Shown here: positions 1 to 9,277 of the stretch, piece by piece | How positions within the stretch are numbered: position 1 is the stretch's first letter | Layout of the letters: every line of letters starts with the position of its first letter | Source of the DNA: VRUE01 sp963704505 | Lineage (GTDB): Bacteria > Actinomycetota > Thermoleophilia > Solirubrobacterales > 70-9 | Reading direction: 5' to 3' | NCBI GenBank assembly: GCA_963704505.1 | Contig: OY969912.1 | Span: forward strand, 1,922,001 to 1,986,000 | Length of the DNA: 64,000 bases | Notes under the pieces: generated by a model | Database searches by the model: none | The model's input: the letters and a program-made list of their open reading frames with translations, nothing else | What the model was told of the DNA's origin: nothing | Made by a program: the position numbers and the translations under genes

Positions 1-970
1 GGAAGACGGAGGCGAAGATCCAGCTGCCGGTGTTGTGGAAGCGGGCGCCGTCGGCGAGCCGCCACTCGGGCTCATCGGGCTCCGGTCCGGCCCGGTGGGT
101 GTGGCCGGTGATGAAGTGGGCGGCGCCGAGCCCGAGCCGCTCGGCGAGCTCCTTCTCGGCGGCGATCCCGCTGCGGCTGATCCCGCCCGGCGAGAGGTCG
201 AGGGCGAAGTCCGAGCGGAGCAGCCGGTTGAGGCCGCCGACGCCGATCGGGACCGCTTTGGCGACCGTGCTGCGGATCGCGGCGCGGCGAACCCGTCCCG
301 CCCGCCGCTGCCGGCCGGAAAGGGTCCGCCAGGCACGCTCGGACGGGCGGCGCGTGCGGCTCGCCGAGCCGCCCTGGGCGAGCGCATAGGTGAAGCCGTA
401 GATCGGCCGCAGGACGTGCTCGTAGTCCTCGGCGCTTGCCTGGCCCGGGACCTCGAGGTCGAAGGCGCGCATCACCGTGGCGGCGGCCAGGCACTCGATC
501 CGAGGCAGGCTCATGTGGCAGTCCATGTAATGGCCGTGGGTCGCGTAGACGTCGTCGCGCAGCCAGATGCCCGGGTAGGCGACCGTCAGCTCGGCGCTCC
601 CGAGCCAGCCGGAGAGGATCTCGGCGAGCTCGCCGCGGCCGGGTCCCTGCTGCTCCGCGCCGAGCGGGCCGCGGCCCTCGGCGGCGACGTGCTCGAGCAG
701 GGGTTCGGCGAAGCGATGGTCGTGGTTGCCCGGCACGAGGACCACCTCGTTCCCGGCCATCGCCCGGCCGAGCTCCTCGAAGAAGGGGCGGGCGAGCTCC
801 ATCGCCTGGGCCACGGGCAGGTCGCGAAGCTCGATCGCGTCGCCGAGCAGGACGACGCGGTCGGCGCCGGCGATCTCGTCGAGCAGGATCGCCCGCAGGT
901 CGGGGTCGCGGAGCAGGTCTTCGCCATGGCCACCGCCGAGGTGCAGATCGGAGACGATCGCGGTTCGCAC
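1..970 (-). CDS. Calcineurin-like metallophosphoesterase (3' end outside window)
   Basis: Reading leftwards from a GTG at 970, the frame stays open to base 1, giving 323 codons with no stop, so the C-terminus lies outside the window. The N-terminus reads VRTAIVSDLHLGGG and is followed by VVLLGDAIEL and VPGNHDHR, the first metal-binding blocks of the calcineurin-like family (D-x-H, G-D, G-N-H-D). Close to the left edge comes ITGHTHRAGP followed by FHNTGSW, the last metal-ligand block. The family hydrolyses phosphoesters with two metal ions; the substrate cannot be told from sequence. Between the third and last metal blocks lies an Arg-rich stretch of about 100 residues that may be a small insert. 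GTG is chosen because the fold begins at once after it. A long open frame on the opposite strand through this region matches no family. Confidence 0.85.
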   Translation of the reverse strand, partial: MRTAIVSDLHLGGGHGEDLLRDPDLRAILLDEIAGADRVVLLGDAIELRDLPVAQAMELARPFFEELGRAMAGNEVVLVPGNHDHRFAEPLLEHVAAEGRGPLGAEQQGPGRGELAEILSGWLGSAELTVAYPGIWLRDDVYATHGHYMDCHMSLPRIECLAAATVMRAFDLEVPGQASAEDYEHVLRPIYGFTYALAQGGSASRTRRPSERAWRTLSGRQRRAGRVRRAAIRSTVAKAVPIGVGGLNRLLRSDFALDLSPGGISRSGIAAEKELAERLGLGAAHFITGHTHRAGPEPDEPEWRLADGARFHNTGSWIFASVF

Positions 971-1024
971 CGGTCGAGGCTACTTCCTGGCTGTCCGGCC
1001 AGGCCGCTCTCTAGACTGCCCTGG

Positions 1025-1933
<909 letters not shown>

Positions 1934-1950
1934 CCGACAGCGGGCTCCGA

Positions 1951-2034
<84 letters not shown>

Positions 2035-2080
2035 GGGAGCAGGCAATCTACCGATTGGCGAGCTAGAATCGCGGACCCCT

Positions 2081-2153
2081 GCCGCTATCGTCTAGGGGAC
2101 TAGGACGCTGGCTTCTCATGCCAGAAACCGGGGTTCGAATCCCCGTAGCGGTA
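2081..2153 (+). tRNA. tRNA-Glu (anticodon CTC)
   Basis: This is a 73-nt tRNA. The acceptor stem GCCGCTA/TAGCGGT has one G-T pair at its end and discriminator A. The anticodon stem CTGGC/GCCAG encloses TTCTCAT, giving anticodon CTC (Glu). The T-arm CGGGG-TTCGAAT-CCCCG is perfect. No CCA is encoded. Confidence 0.97.
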
Positions 2154-2188
2154 CTCCAGCCTCGCGCGCCCCGTTAGGGTTTCCTCCG

Positions 2189-3319
2189 ATGAAGCCGCGA
2201 GTCTTGATCCTGGGGGCGGGCTTCGGCGGATTGGAGCTGGCGACCACGGTTTCCGAAGCGCTCGGTGACCGGGTCGAGGTGACCCTGATCGACAGGAACG
2301 AGGGATTCACCTTCGGCTTCTCCAAACTCGAGGTCATGTTCGGGCGGGTGTCCGCCGAGCAGGTCCGGGTTCCCTATGCGGGCTTTGCGAAGCCGGGGGT
2401 GCGACTCCTGCGCGAGGAGGTGGTTGCGATCGACCCGGAGACGAGGGTCGTCACCACCGACGTCGGGACACACGAGGCCGACCACCTGGTGATCGCGTTG
2501 GGCGCGGACTACGACCTGGCCGCGACCCCGGGGCTGGTCGAGGACGGCAACGAGTTCTACTCACCGGCCGGGGCCGAGCGGGTCGCTTCGGTGCTGGCCG
2601 ACTTCAAGGGCGGGCGGGTCGTGATCGGCGTCTGCGGCGCCCCGTTCAAGTGCCCGCCGGCGCCCAGCGAGGCGGCGCTGCTGCTCCACGACCAGCTGCT
2701 CGACCGCGGCATCCGCGAGCAGTGCGAGATCACCCTGGCGATGCCCCTGCCGAGCCCGGTGCCTCCCTCGCCGGACACCTCGGCGGCGCTGCTCGCCGCC
2801 TTCGAGGAGCGGGGGATCGCCTTCAGGCCCGGCGTGCGGATCGCCTCACTCGACGCCGAGCGCGGGGTCGCCGTCCTGGCCGAGGGCGAGCCGATCCCCT
2901 ATGACCTCTTCCTTGCGGTTCCCAAGCATCGCGCCCCCGACGTGGTGATCGAGAGCGGGCTGGCGGTCGACGGATACATCCCGGTCGAGCCGCGCACGCT
3001 CGAGACCCGCTTCGCCGGCATCCACGCGGTCGGCGACGTCGCCAACGTCGGCGTCCCCAAGGCGGGGGTCTTCGCCGAGGGTGCCGGTCGCGTCGTCGCC
3101 GAGGAGCTGATCGCCCGGATCGACGGCGACGGGGACCCGGACGGCTATGAGGGCCACGGCTCCTGCTACATCGAGTTCGGTGAGGGCCGGGTCGGCCGGG
3201 TCGACGTCGACTTCCTCTCCGGGCCGAAGCCGACCGGCACCTTCAACGCCCCCTCGGATGCGATCGCCACCGAGAAGCAGCGGTTCGGCTCGGACCGTCG
3301 CACCCGCTGGTTCGGCTGA
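2189..3319 (+). CDS. FAD-dependent pyridine nucleotide-disulfide/sulfide:quinone oxidoreductase-like protein
   Basis: This 376-residue flavoprotein has an N-terminal Rossmann motif GAGFGGLE at residues 9-16 for FAD. A second signature near residue 280, GIHAVGDVAN, is the C-terminal FAD-binding block. At about residues 149-159, CGAPFKCPPAP resembles the region of sulfide:quinone oxidoreductases and flavocytochrome c sulfide dehydrogenases that carries one of their redox cysteines, with two Cys five positions apart. The full set of three catalytic Cys is not obvious, so sulfide oxidation is only a possibility. Others in the family reduce quinones with NADH or other donors. The ATG lies 35 bp after tRNA-Glu. 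The C-terminal GSDRRTRWFG is typical of actinobacterial members. Confidence 0.75.
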   Translation: MKPRVLILGAGFGGLELATTVSEALGDRVEVTLIDRNEGFTFGFSKLEVMFGRVSAEQVRVPYAGFAKPGVRLLREEVVAIDPETRVVTTDVGTHEADHLVIALGADYDLAATPGLVEDGNEFYSPAGAERVASVLADFKGGRVVIGVCGAPFKCPPAPSEAALLLHDQLLDRGIREQCEITLAMPLPSPVPPSPDTSAALLAAFEERGIAFRPGVRIASLDAERGVAVLAEGEPIPYDLFLAVPKHRAPDVVIESGLAVDGYIPVEPRTLETRFAGIHAVGDVANVGVPKAGVFAEGAGRVVAEELIARIDGDGDPDGYEGHGSCYIEFGEGRVGRVDVDFLSGPKPTGTFNAPSDAIATEKQRFGSDRRTRWFG

Positions 3320-3397
3320 GCGCGATCCGGCTCCGCGCCGGGCAAAACCCCGCCGTGAGCAGCGGTTTTACCGGGACGATCCAGTGACCCTGCTACG

Positions 3398-4702
3398 GTG
3401 AACGAGTCGGGACCGCTGAGTTCGTCCCGAGAGGTTCCGTTTCCTCCGTCCGCCGCTTGGCGTCTAGGGGTCGCAGGATCTCCCCCTGTTCGTTCAAGAA
3501 AGGTTCATCTCATAACTTCGTTTGCCGATCTCGGCATCTCAAAGCCGGTGGTGCAGGCGCTCGCGCGCCGCGACATCACCGATCCGTTTCCCGTCCAGGA
3601 GTTGGTCATCCGCGACGCACTCGCCGGGCGCGACCTCCTCACCCAGTCGCCGACCGGCTCGGGTAAGACCCTCGCCTTCGGCATTCCGCTGGTCGAGCGC
3701 CTCGAGCGGGGCAAGGAGGGCCGACCTTCGGCGCTCGTCCTCGCTCCCACCCGTGAGCTCGCCGGCCAGATCGTCGACGAGATCTCCACGATCGCCGACT
3801 CCTGCCAGCTCCGCGTCGCTGCGGTTTACGGCGGCGTCGGCTTCGGCCGCCAGACCAAGGAAGCGCGCCGCGCCGACATCCTCGTCGCCACCCCCGGGCG
3901 GCTCGAGGACCTGATCTCCCGCGGTGTGCTCAACCTCGGCGGCGTCCGCATCCTCGTCCTCGACGAGGCCGACCGGATGCTCGACATGGGCTTCAAGCCT
4001 GCCGTCGCCCGCATCGTCGGCCAGACCCCGGGCGATCGCCAGACGCTCTTCTTCTCGGCCACCCTCGAGGGTGCCACCGGCAAGATCGCGAAGCAGTTCA
4101 CCCGCGACGCCCAGCGCCATACCCAGGCGCCCGAGAGCCAGAGCGAGCGCAACATCGAGCATCGCTTCCTTCACGTCGAGGATCCCGCCGAGAAGCTCGA
4201 CCACCTGGTCGCCCAGCTCGGCGAAGACGGCAGTGGCCAGACCCTCGTCTTCGTTCGCACCAAGCGCGGCGCCGATCGCCTCGTCAAGAGGCTGCGCGCC
4301 CGCAAGGTCGAGGCCGTCGCCATGCACGGCGACAAAACCCAGGGCCAGCGCGAACGGGCACTCGCCCGGTTCGAGCGTGGCGAGGTCGCGGCGCTGGTCG
4401 CCACCGACGTCGCCGCCAGGGGGATCGACGTGGACGGCATAACCCATGTCGTCAACTTCGACGCCCCCGGAGACACCGACTCCTACGTCCACCGCATCGG
4501 CCGCACCGGCCGCGCGGGCAGGCGCGGAACCGGCATCAGCTACGTGCTCGCCGACCAGACCGACGAAGTGCGTCGCATGGCCGGCGACCTCGGGCTCTCC
4601 CGGGAGTTCGACTTCAGTCGCAAGCCCGGAGGCGAGGAACGTTCTCGGTCCCACACGCCCTCGCGTAATCGACGCAGGCGCCGACAGCCGGCCGGACGAT
4701 GA
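3398..4702 (+). CDS. DEAD-box ATP-dependent RNA helicase
   Basis: The helicase core is complete: a Q-motif region (SFADLGISKPVVQALARRD, about residues 40-60), motif I SPTGSGKT, Ia PTRELA, II DEAD (about 188), III SAT, then the second RecA domain ending in HRIGRTGRAGR (about 365-375). A short Arg-rich tail follows, as is common for RNA binding. The whole is 434 residues with the GTG at 3398. The 40 residues before the Q motif are low-quality and no good ribosome site precedes that GTG. A ribosome-binding-like AAGAAAGG at about 3496 sits just before the conserved part, so translation may really begin near 3510 from a non-standard codon, leaving about 110 nt of leader. RNA helicases of this kind often have long leaders linked to cold control. 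Confidence 0.9.
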   Translation: MNESGPLSSSREVPFPPSAAWRLGVAGSPPVRSRKVHLITSFADLGISKPVVQALARRDITDPFPVQELVIRDALAGRDLLTQSPTGSGKTLAFGIPLVERLERGKEGRPSALVLAPTRELAGQIVDEISTIADSCQLRVAAVYGGVGFGRQTKEARRADILVATPGRLEDLISRGVLNLGGVRILVLDEADRMLDMGFKPAVARIVGQTPGDRQTLFFSATLEGATGKIAKQFTRDAQRHTQAPESQSERNIEHRFLHVEDPAEKLDHLVAQLGEDGSGQTLVFVRTKRGADRLVKRLRARKVEAVAMHGDKTQGQRERALARFERGEVAALVATDVAARGIDVDGITHVVNFDAPGDTDSYVHRIGRTGRAGRRGTGISYVLADQTDEVRRMAGDLGLSREFDFSRKPGGEERSRSHTPSRNRRRRRQPAGR

Positions 4703-5046
4703 GCCCCGCGGCCCCGAAGGAGAGCAGCTACACCTGCGTCGGATGCGGGATGTCGGTGAGCTGGAGCGACGGCGCGCGCAACCCGATGCCGGCGGGCTGG
4801 GCCCGCGAGAAGCAGGGCGACGTCTGCCTCAAGTGCCGGCGCGAGCAGGCCGCCGATGCCGCCGGCGAAGCGGTCGGCAGCGATCGCGAGGCGCGAGCCA
4901 AACTGCGCAAAGAAGGCCTGATCGAGTTTGAGATCCGGCGCGCTCCCGAGCGACCGAACAACCTGATCGCCAAGGCCTGCCATTCCTCGCCGATCGCGAT
5001 CGCGGCGGCGCGGAAGCGCATCGAGGCCGAGACCGCCAGCAGCTAG
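4699..5046 (+). CDS. Small zinc-ribbon protein, function unknown
   Basis: This 115-residue protein starts at an ATG that overlaps the helicase stop (ATGA), so the two genes are probably translationally coupled. Two CxxC pairs at C13/C16 and C43/C46 make a likely zinc ribbon. Residues 60-115 are helical and basic, with KLRKEGLIEFEIRR followed by PNNLIAKACHSSPIAIAAARKRI, which resembles a small DNA-binding helix bundle. I do not recognise the family. The coupling to an RNA helicase suggests a nucleic-acid role, but that is inference. Its stop codon shares the four bases CTAG with the stop of the convergent phosphatase gene. Confidence 0.7.
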   Translation: MSPAAPKESSYTCVGCGMSVSWSDGARNPMPAGWAREKQGDVCLKCRREQAADAAGEAVGSDREARAKLRKEGLIEFEIRRAPERPNNLIAKACHSSPIAIAAARKRIEAETASS

Positions 5047-6689
5047 GCGAGCGGTCGGTCGAACACGCAGTCGAGCCGGCGACGGCCTTCGTCGTCGTCG
5101 CTCACGGTCTTGTCCAACTTGAGGCTGGCGGTGCGGCCGTCGAGCCGCATCGTCGCCACCTGGTTGTCGAAGTAGGGGCCCTCTGCGAGGCGCCAGCGCA
5201 ACCCGGGGTCCGGGGCGCCGGCGGCCCGCGCGAGAGCGCGGGCGACCGCTGAGAATGGTCGCGAGAAGCCGGCCTTGATCGTCATCCGCTCATGTTTCTC
5301 GAGCGGGTTCCGGTAGGGCGAGCAGACGGCCTGGAAGACGGCGCTGCGCACCTCCGCGTCCTTGCGCAGGGCGACCTCGGCCAGGTAGGCGTGGTGGACG
5401 TCGCCGGAGAGGACGACGATCGAGGCCGGCGGGTTGCCATGCTCGCCCGAGCCGACCGCCTCGATCAGCTCGCGCAGCAGCTGGAACGATCGGTCGAAGG
5501 AGGCCCAGTGGTCGAAGTCGACGGCGCGGCGCAGGCTCTCCGCGCCTTTTGCGGCGAGCGAGCCCCAGGCGCCGTCGCAGACGCGCTCGCTCCAGGCCTC
5601 GACGTGGTGGAAGCCGGGCGAGAGCAGGAACGGCACCGTGGTCGAGATCAGCAGATGGTCGAAATCGCCGGCCGCCTGTTCGACGATCCAGTCCCACTCC
5701 TCCTCGTCGACGATCGAGCGCCGGCCCGGCTCGAGCACCCTGCCCGCGCGCGAGTCGACGAATATGGCCCGGGTCGAGCCCAGGTCCCGGCAGAAGCTCC
5801 AGCGGGTCCCGGAGCCGGTGGTTTCGACGTCGGCGGCGAAGTCGCGGAGCTCGGCGGTCGCGTGGACATTGCCGCGCACCCTCCCGTAGAGGTCGTCCTC
5901 ATCGAGCACGGCGGGGGAGAGGTTGCCGATGTGCTGGTAGACCCAGTAGCTCATGATTCCCGAGGTTGCCCGGCGGTGCCACCATGACTTCCGCCTCATC
6001 TCCGTCAGCCAGGATTCGGAGATGTTCCAGTCGTCGCTCATGTCGTGGTCGTCCCACTGCATCGAGATCGAGACCGTCGAGAGGAGCCAGCGGACCAGAG
6101 GATCGCTCCAGGACTCCTGGTAGAGCCAGGTGTACTCCTCGTAGTCGGTGACCTCCTCGCCGGGCGGCGTGTCGGTCCCTCGGCGCTCCCCGATCCGCTC
6201 GCGGGTCCGCGGCGAGCCCTCGTCGACATAGACCTGGTCGCCGATCATGAACAGGAACTCGGGCCACTTGTCGTGCTCGCCGCGGATCATCTCGCCGGCC
6301 AGGACCCGCAGGGCGTCGTGCTCCTTGCCGTCTTCGTGGCGGTCCTTGGGCTCGACGTACTTGCCCTCGTGGGGAAGGGCGACGCGGCAGGAGCCGAAGC
6401 AGACGTCGATCGGCTTGTCGCGGTCGATCGTGCGGATCGCACTCGGCGGCAGGTCGGCGTCATCCAGCGGCCAGCGCCGCTCGCCGTCGAGAGAGACCTC
6501 GTACTCGTAGAAGCCGGCCGGCTCGAGCCCCTCGACGCGGACCAGCGCGTAGTGGTGCTCTTCGACCGTGAAGGTCAGCTCGCGGCGACCGAGGATCTCG
6601 ACCTCGCAGGGCACGTCGGTCTCGACCCAGACGGTCGCGTCGGTCTCGCCGACGTAGCGGAGCAGGGGGCCGAGGAGGAGTTCCGCCAT
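5043..6689 (-). CDS. PhoD-like alkaline phosphatase D / phosphodiesterase
   Basis: This is a 548-residue metallophosphatase of the PhoD family. Metal-site blocks are in order: CFGSCRVALP, FMIGDQVYVDEG, QWDDHDMSDDWN and VVLSGDVHHAYLAEVALRKD. The N-terminal 90 residues form a small beta-sandwich (TDATVWVETDVPCEVEIL) as in PhoD. No Tat or Sec signal peptide is visible: the first residues are MAELLLGPLLRYVGE, unlike secreted PhoD, so this is probably a cytoplasmic member. PhoD enzymes use Fe and Ca to release phosphate from mono- and diesters. The gene is divergent from zwf, with 93 bp between the starts. Confidence 0.85.
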   Translation of the reverse strand: MAELLLGPLLRYVGETDATVWVETDVPCEVEILGRRELTFTVEEHHYALVRVEGLEPAGFYEYEVSLDGERRWPLDDADLPPSAIRTIDRDKPIDVCFGSCRVALPHEGKYVEPKDRHEDGKEHDALRVLAGEMIRGEHDKWPEFLFMIGDQVYVDEGSPRTRERIGERRGTDTPPGEEVTDYEEYTWLYQESWSDPLVRWLLSTVSISMQWDDHDMSDDWNISESWLTEMRRKSWWHRRATSGIMSYWVYQHIGNLSPAVLDEDDLYGRVRGNVHATAELRDFAADVETTGSGTRWSFCRDLGSTRAIFVDSRAGRVLEPGRRSIVDEEEWDWIVEQAAGDFDHLLISTTVPFLLSPGFHHVEAWSERVCDGAWGSLAAKGAESLRRAVDFDHWASFDRSFQLLRELIEAVGSGEHGNPPASIVVLSGDVHHAYLAEVALRKDAEVRSAVFQAVCSPYRNPLEKHERMTIKAGFSRPFSAVARALARAAGAPDPGLRWRLAEGPYFDNQVATMRLDGRTASLKLDKTVSDDDEGRRRLDCVFDRPLA

Positions 6690-6782
6690 GGCGCCTCCTA
6701 TACCCGGTCAGGGAATCTCAACCCATCGAGCGCTCCCTTCGGCCTGCTGGTGCCGGGCGCCTCTTTGTGTCAGCCTGGGGCC

Positions 6783-8252
6783 GTGGCCGTGGCGACCGCA
6801 AATGAGCCAGTCGGGCAGTCGGAGGGGGAGGTCCCCGCCGACCGTGTGATCGTCCTCTTCGGAGCGACCGGTGACCTGGCCAAGCGGAAGCTGCTTCCGG
6901 GGATGTTCCACCTCGCCCGCGTGGGCCTGATGCCGGAGCGCTTCCGGATCATCGGTGCCGCCCGCAAGGAGATCGATGACGAGGAGTTTCGCGACGTCGC
7001 CCGCGAGGCGATCGACGCCTCGGGGCGCAAATCGCCGGACCCCGAGAATTGGGCCCGGTTCGCCGAGTGCCTCAGCTTCGCCGGCGTCGGCGACGGCTTC
7101 GACGGCCTGGCGGCCGCGGTCGCCGAGGCGCGCGAGGAACTGGGCGGGGACGCCAAGGCGCTGATCTACCTTTCGCTGCCGCCCGGCGCGATGGCGGGCA
7201 CGATCGAAGGGCTGAAGGAGGTCGGCCTGCAGCTCGGGGCGCGGGTGATCAACGAGAAGCCGTTCGGCACCGACCTGCGCACGGCCCGGGCACTCAACGA
7301 AACCCTGCAGACAGTCTTCGACGAGGAGTGCATCTACAGGATCGACCATTACCTCGGGCGTGAGGCGGTCCAGAACCTGCTGGCGGCCCGCTTTGCCAAC
7401 GGGATGATCGAGCCGGTCTGGAACCGCAACCACATCGACCACGTCCAGATCGACATCCCCGAGACTCTCTCGATCGAGATGCGAGGCAGCTTTTACGAGG
7501 AAACCGGAGCCTTTCGCGACATGGTTGTCACCCACCTGCTCCAGGTGCTCGGCTTCGTCGCGATGGAGCCGCCGACCTCGCTCGAGCCGAAGCCGCTCGG
7601 GCTCGAGCGGGAGAAGGTCTTCGACGCGATGCCGCCGCTGCGGGCCGAGAACGTGGTCCGGGGCCAGTACGAGGGCTATCGCGACGAGGACGGTGTCGCC
7701 GCCGACTCCGAGACCGAGACCTTCGTCGCGGTCAAGGCCTTCGTCGACAACTGGCGCTGGGAGGGTGTTCCCTTCTATCTGCGCACCGGCAAGCGGATGA
7801 GCGAAAAACGGAACGTGCTGACCGTCGCCTTCGCCTCACCGCCGCGGCGCATGTTCCCGCTCTCCTGCGCCGAGGTCGAGAAGGCTTTCGGCCGCGACCA
7901 CCTCACCTTCGAGCTTGGCGAGCCGGGCAGCATCTCGGCCTCATTCCTGGCCAAGATCCCCGGGCCGACCATGCAGCTCGGCGAGGCCCACATGAAATTC
8001 CGCTACGACGAAGCCTTCGGCGGGGTCGAGCATGCGCTGGACCCCTACGAGCGCCTGATCCACGACGTTCTGATCGGCGACCGCACCTTCTTCACCAGCT
8101 CGGCGGCGATCGAGCGGCTCTGGGAGATCTCCCAGCCGGTGCTCGAGGACCCGCCGCCGATCGAGACTTATGAGGCCGGATCCTGGGGCCCCGAGGCGAG
8201 CCACGAGCTGATCGCGCCACGTCGCTGGCACCTACCCAGCGACCACCTTTGA
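6783..8252 (+). CDS. zwf: Glucose-6-phosphate 1-dehydrogenase
   Basis: The first enzyme of the oxidative pentose phosphate pathway, it oxidises glucose-6-phosphate with NADP+ or NAD+. VIVLFGATGDLAKRKLLPG is the N-terminal dinucleotide-binding motif, INEKPFG follows, and IYRIDHYLGREAVQN at about residues 185-195 is the catalytic signature with its His. GVPFYLRTGKRM and GDRTFFTSSAAIERLWEI are typical C-terminal blocks. The chosen GTG at 6783 gives 489 residues, the normal length; a second GTG two codons on is equally possible. The gene stands alone here: the usual neighbours (tal, tkt, opcA, pgl) are not beside it. The stop lies 12 bp from the stop of the convergent coiled-coil gene. Confidence 0.95.
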   Translation: MAVATANEPVGQSEGEVPADRVIVLFGATGDLAKRKLLPGMFHLARVGLMPERFRIIGAARKEIDDEEFRDVAREAIDASGRKSPDPENWARFAECLSFAGVGDGFDGLAAAVAEAREELGGDAKALIYLSLPPGAMAGTIEGLKEVGLQLGARVINEKPFGTDLRTARALNETLQTVFDEECIYRIDHYLGREAVQNLLAARFANGMIEPVWNRNHIDHVQIDIPETLSIEMRGSFYEETGAFRDMVVTHLLQVLGFVAMEPPTSLEPKPLGLEREKVFDAMPPLRAENVVRGQYEGYRDEDGVAADSETETFVAVKAFVDNWRWEGVPFYLRTGKRMSEKRNVLTVAFASPPRRMFPLSCAEVEKAFGRDHLTFELGEPGSISASFLAKIPGPTMQLGEAHMKFRYDEAFGGVEHALDPYERLIHDVLIGDRTFFTSSAAIERLWEISQPVLEDPPPIETYEAGSWGPEASHELIAPRRWHLPSDHL

Positions 8253-8264
8253 GAAAGGCGCGGC

Positions 8265-8714
8265 CTAGCGGTTGTTGACGCGGGTCTTCAGCTTCGCGAC
8301 TTCGGCTTCGAGGTCTTCGGTTTCGGCGCTGAGGTCGCCGACGCTGGACTTGAGACCGGCGATCTGTTTCTTCTGATCGGCGCTGGCCGTCTTCAATTCC
8401 TTGACTTCGCCCTCGACCCCGTCGAGCTCCTTTTCGCCGGCGGCGACCGCGGCGTTCACCGTGCGCTTGATCCGCTGGCGGTCCTGGCGGGCGAGGCGGT
8501 CGGCGCGGTTCGACTTCTGTTCATTCGCGGCCTGGGCGCCGGCGACGCCGGAGAGCTGTTCTTCGATTTCGGCGGCCGCGTCCTTGACCGCCGTCTTGTC
8601 GTTGGACGATTCATTGTTGGCCGAGATCGCGATCACGATGCCGACGATGGCGACCACCAGGGCGATGCCGCCGATGATCCAGGGCCAGAGAGATTCACCG
8701 CTCGAGGTTTCCAT
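8265..8714 (-). CDS. Membrane-anchored coiled-coil protein, function unknown
   Basis: This 149-residue protein has a single transmembrane helix at about residues 10-31 (WPWIIGGIALVVAIVGIVIAI). The rest is polar helix: residues 40-90 are Ala/Gln/Arg-rich and 95-146 show clear heptads (LDGVEGEVKELKTASADQK and LKSSVGDLSAETEDLEAEV), so a coiled-coil dimer outside or under the membrane is likely. No enzymatic motif is present. Short anchors of this design are common in Thermoleophilia and unnamed. It reads convergently with zwf. Confidence 0.7.
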   Translation of the reverse strand: METSSGESLWPWIIGGIALVVAIVGIVIAISANNESSNDKTAVKDAAAEIEEQLSGVAGAQAANEQKSNRADRLARQDRQRIKRTVNAAVAAGEKELDGVEGEVKELKTASADQKKQIAGLKSSVGDLSAETEDLEAEVAKLKTRVNNR

Positions 8715-8759
8715 TCGGCAAACCTATCCGCGCGCTCGGCGCGAATTCGGACCGGCGGG

Positions 8760-9218
8760 CTAAGGGGCGACCCGCGCGGCGACGGCGTCGCGGCGGAAGT
8801 CGAAGATCCGCTCGAGATCGCGACGAACGAAGAGGCGGTGGGCGAGGGCCCCGAACGGCCCGAACGGGAGGGCGTACCGCACCCGGTCGTGGATGACCGT
8901 CGCGCCCTCGCCGTCGGGCTCGAAGGTGTGGGTGTGCTCCCAGAGCTTGTAGGGCCCCTTGAGTTGGATGTCGACGAAGCGCTCGGGCGCGTCCCAGGTC
9001 TTGATCAGCGTCTGCCAGTGGATCGGGACCCCGTGGAGGCGGAGCTTGTAGTCGAGCAGTGCGTCTTCGCGGAGGACCAGGCCCTCCGGGTTGGTCACCT
9101 GGAAGTGAAGCCAGGGAGGCGTCAGCGGCTCGAGGTTGAGCGCGTCGCCGTAGAAGGCGAAGGCGCGCTCCACCGGGATCTCGACACGCTGGCTACGCTC
9201 AAGGACGTGAACCTTCAC
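8760..9218 (-). CDS. SRPBCC/START-like ligand-binding protein
   Basis: This 152-residue protein has the helix-grip (Bet v1/polyketide cyclase) fold of the SRPBCC superfamily. The typical opening is VLERSQRVEIPVERAFAFY, the central strands are WQTLIKTWDAPERFVDIQL, and the closing part is TVIHDRVRYALPFGPFGALAH followed by a long C-terminal helix. Members bind hydrophobic ligands or act as cyclases/dehydratases. GTG at 9218 is chosen since the fold begins there; a longer frame upstream would run into the divergent neighbour. It shares a 59-bp divergent promoter region with the NAD(P)-binding protein at 9278, and such SRPBCC/NmrA pairs are often co-inherited. Confidence 0.75.
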   Translation of the reverse strand: MKVHVLERSQRVEIPVERAFAFYGDALNLEPLTPPWLHFQVTNPEGLVLREDALLDYKLRLHGVPIHWQTLIKTWDAPERFVDIQLKGPYKLWEHTHTFEPDGEGATVIHDRVRYALPFGPFGALAHRLFVRRDLERIFDFRRDAVAARVAP

Positions 9219-9277
9219 CGCCGCAGCTTGGCAGGCGCACTGTTTCGACCCTGCCCCGGCGGGCAAGTACGGGGACG

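Noticed and set aside
35..1024. Plus-strand open frame continuous with the alpha/beta hydrolase
   Set aside because: The stretch is antisense to a clear metallophosphoesterase with all its metal motifs. The hydrolase fold starts at the GTG at 1025.
2189..3319. Flavoprotein considered as a true sulfide:quinone oxidoreductase
   Set aside because: Only one region with two Cys is seen instead of the full catalytic Cys set, so the general family call was kept.
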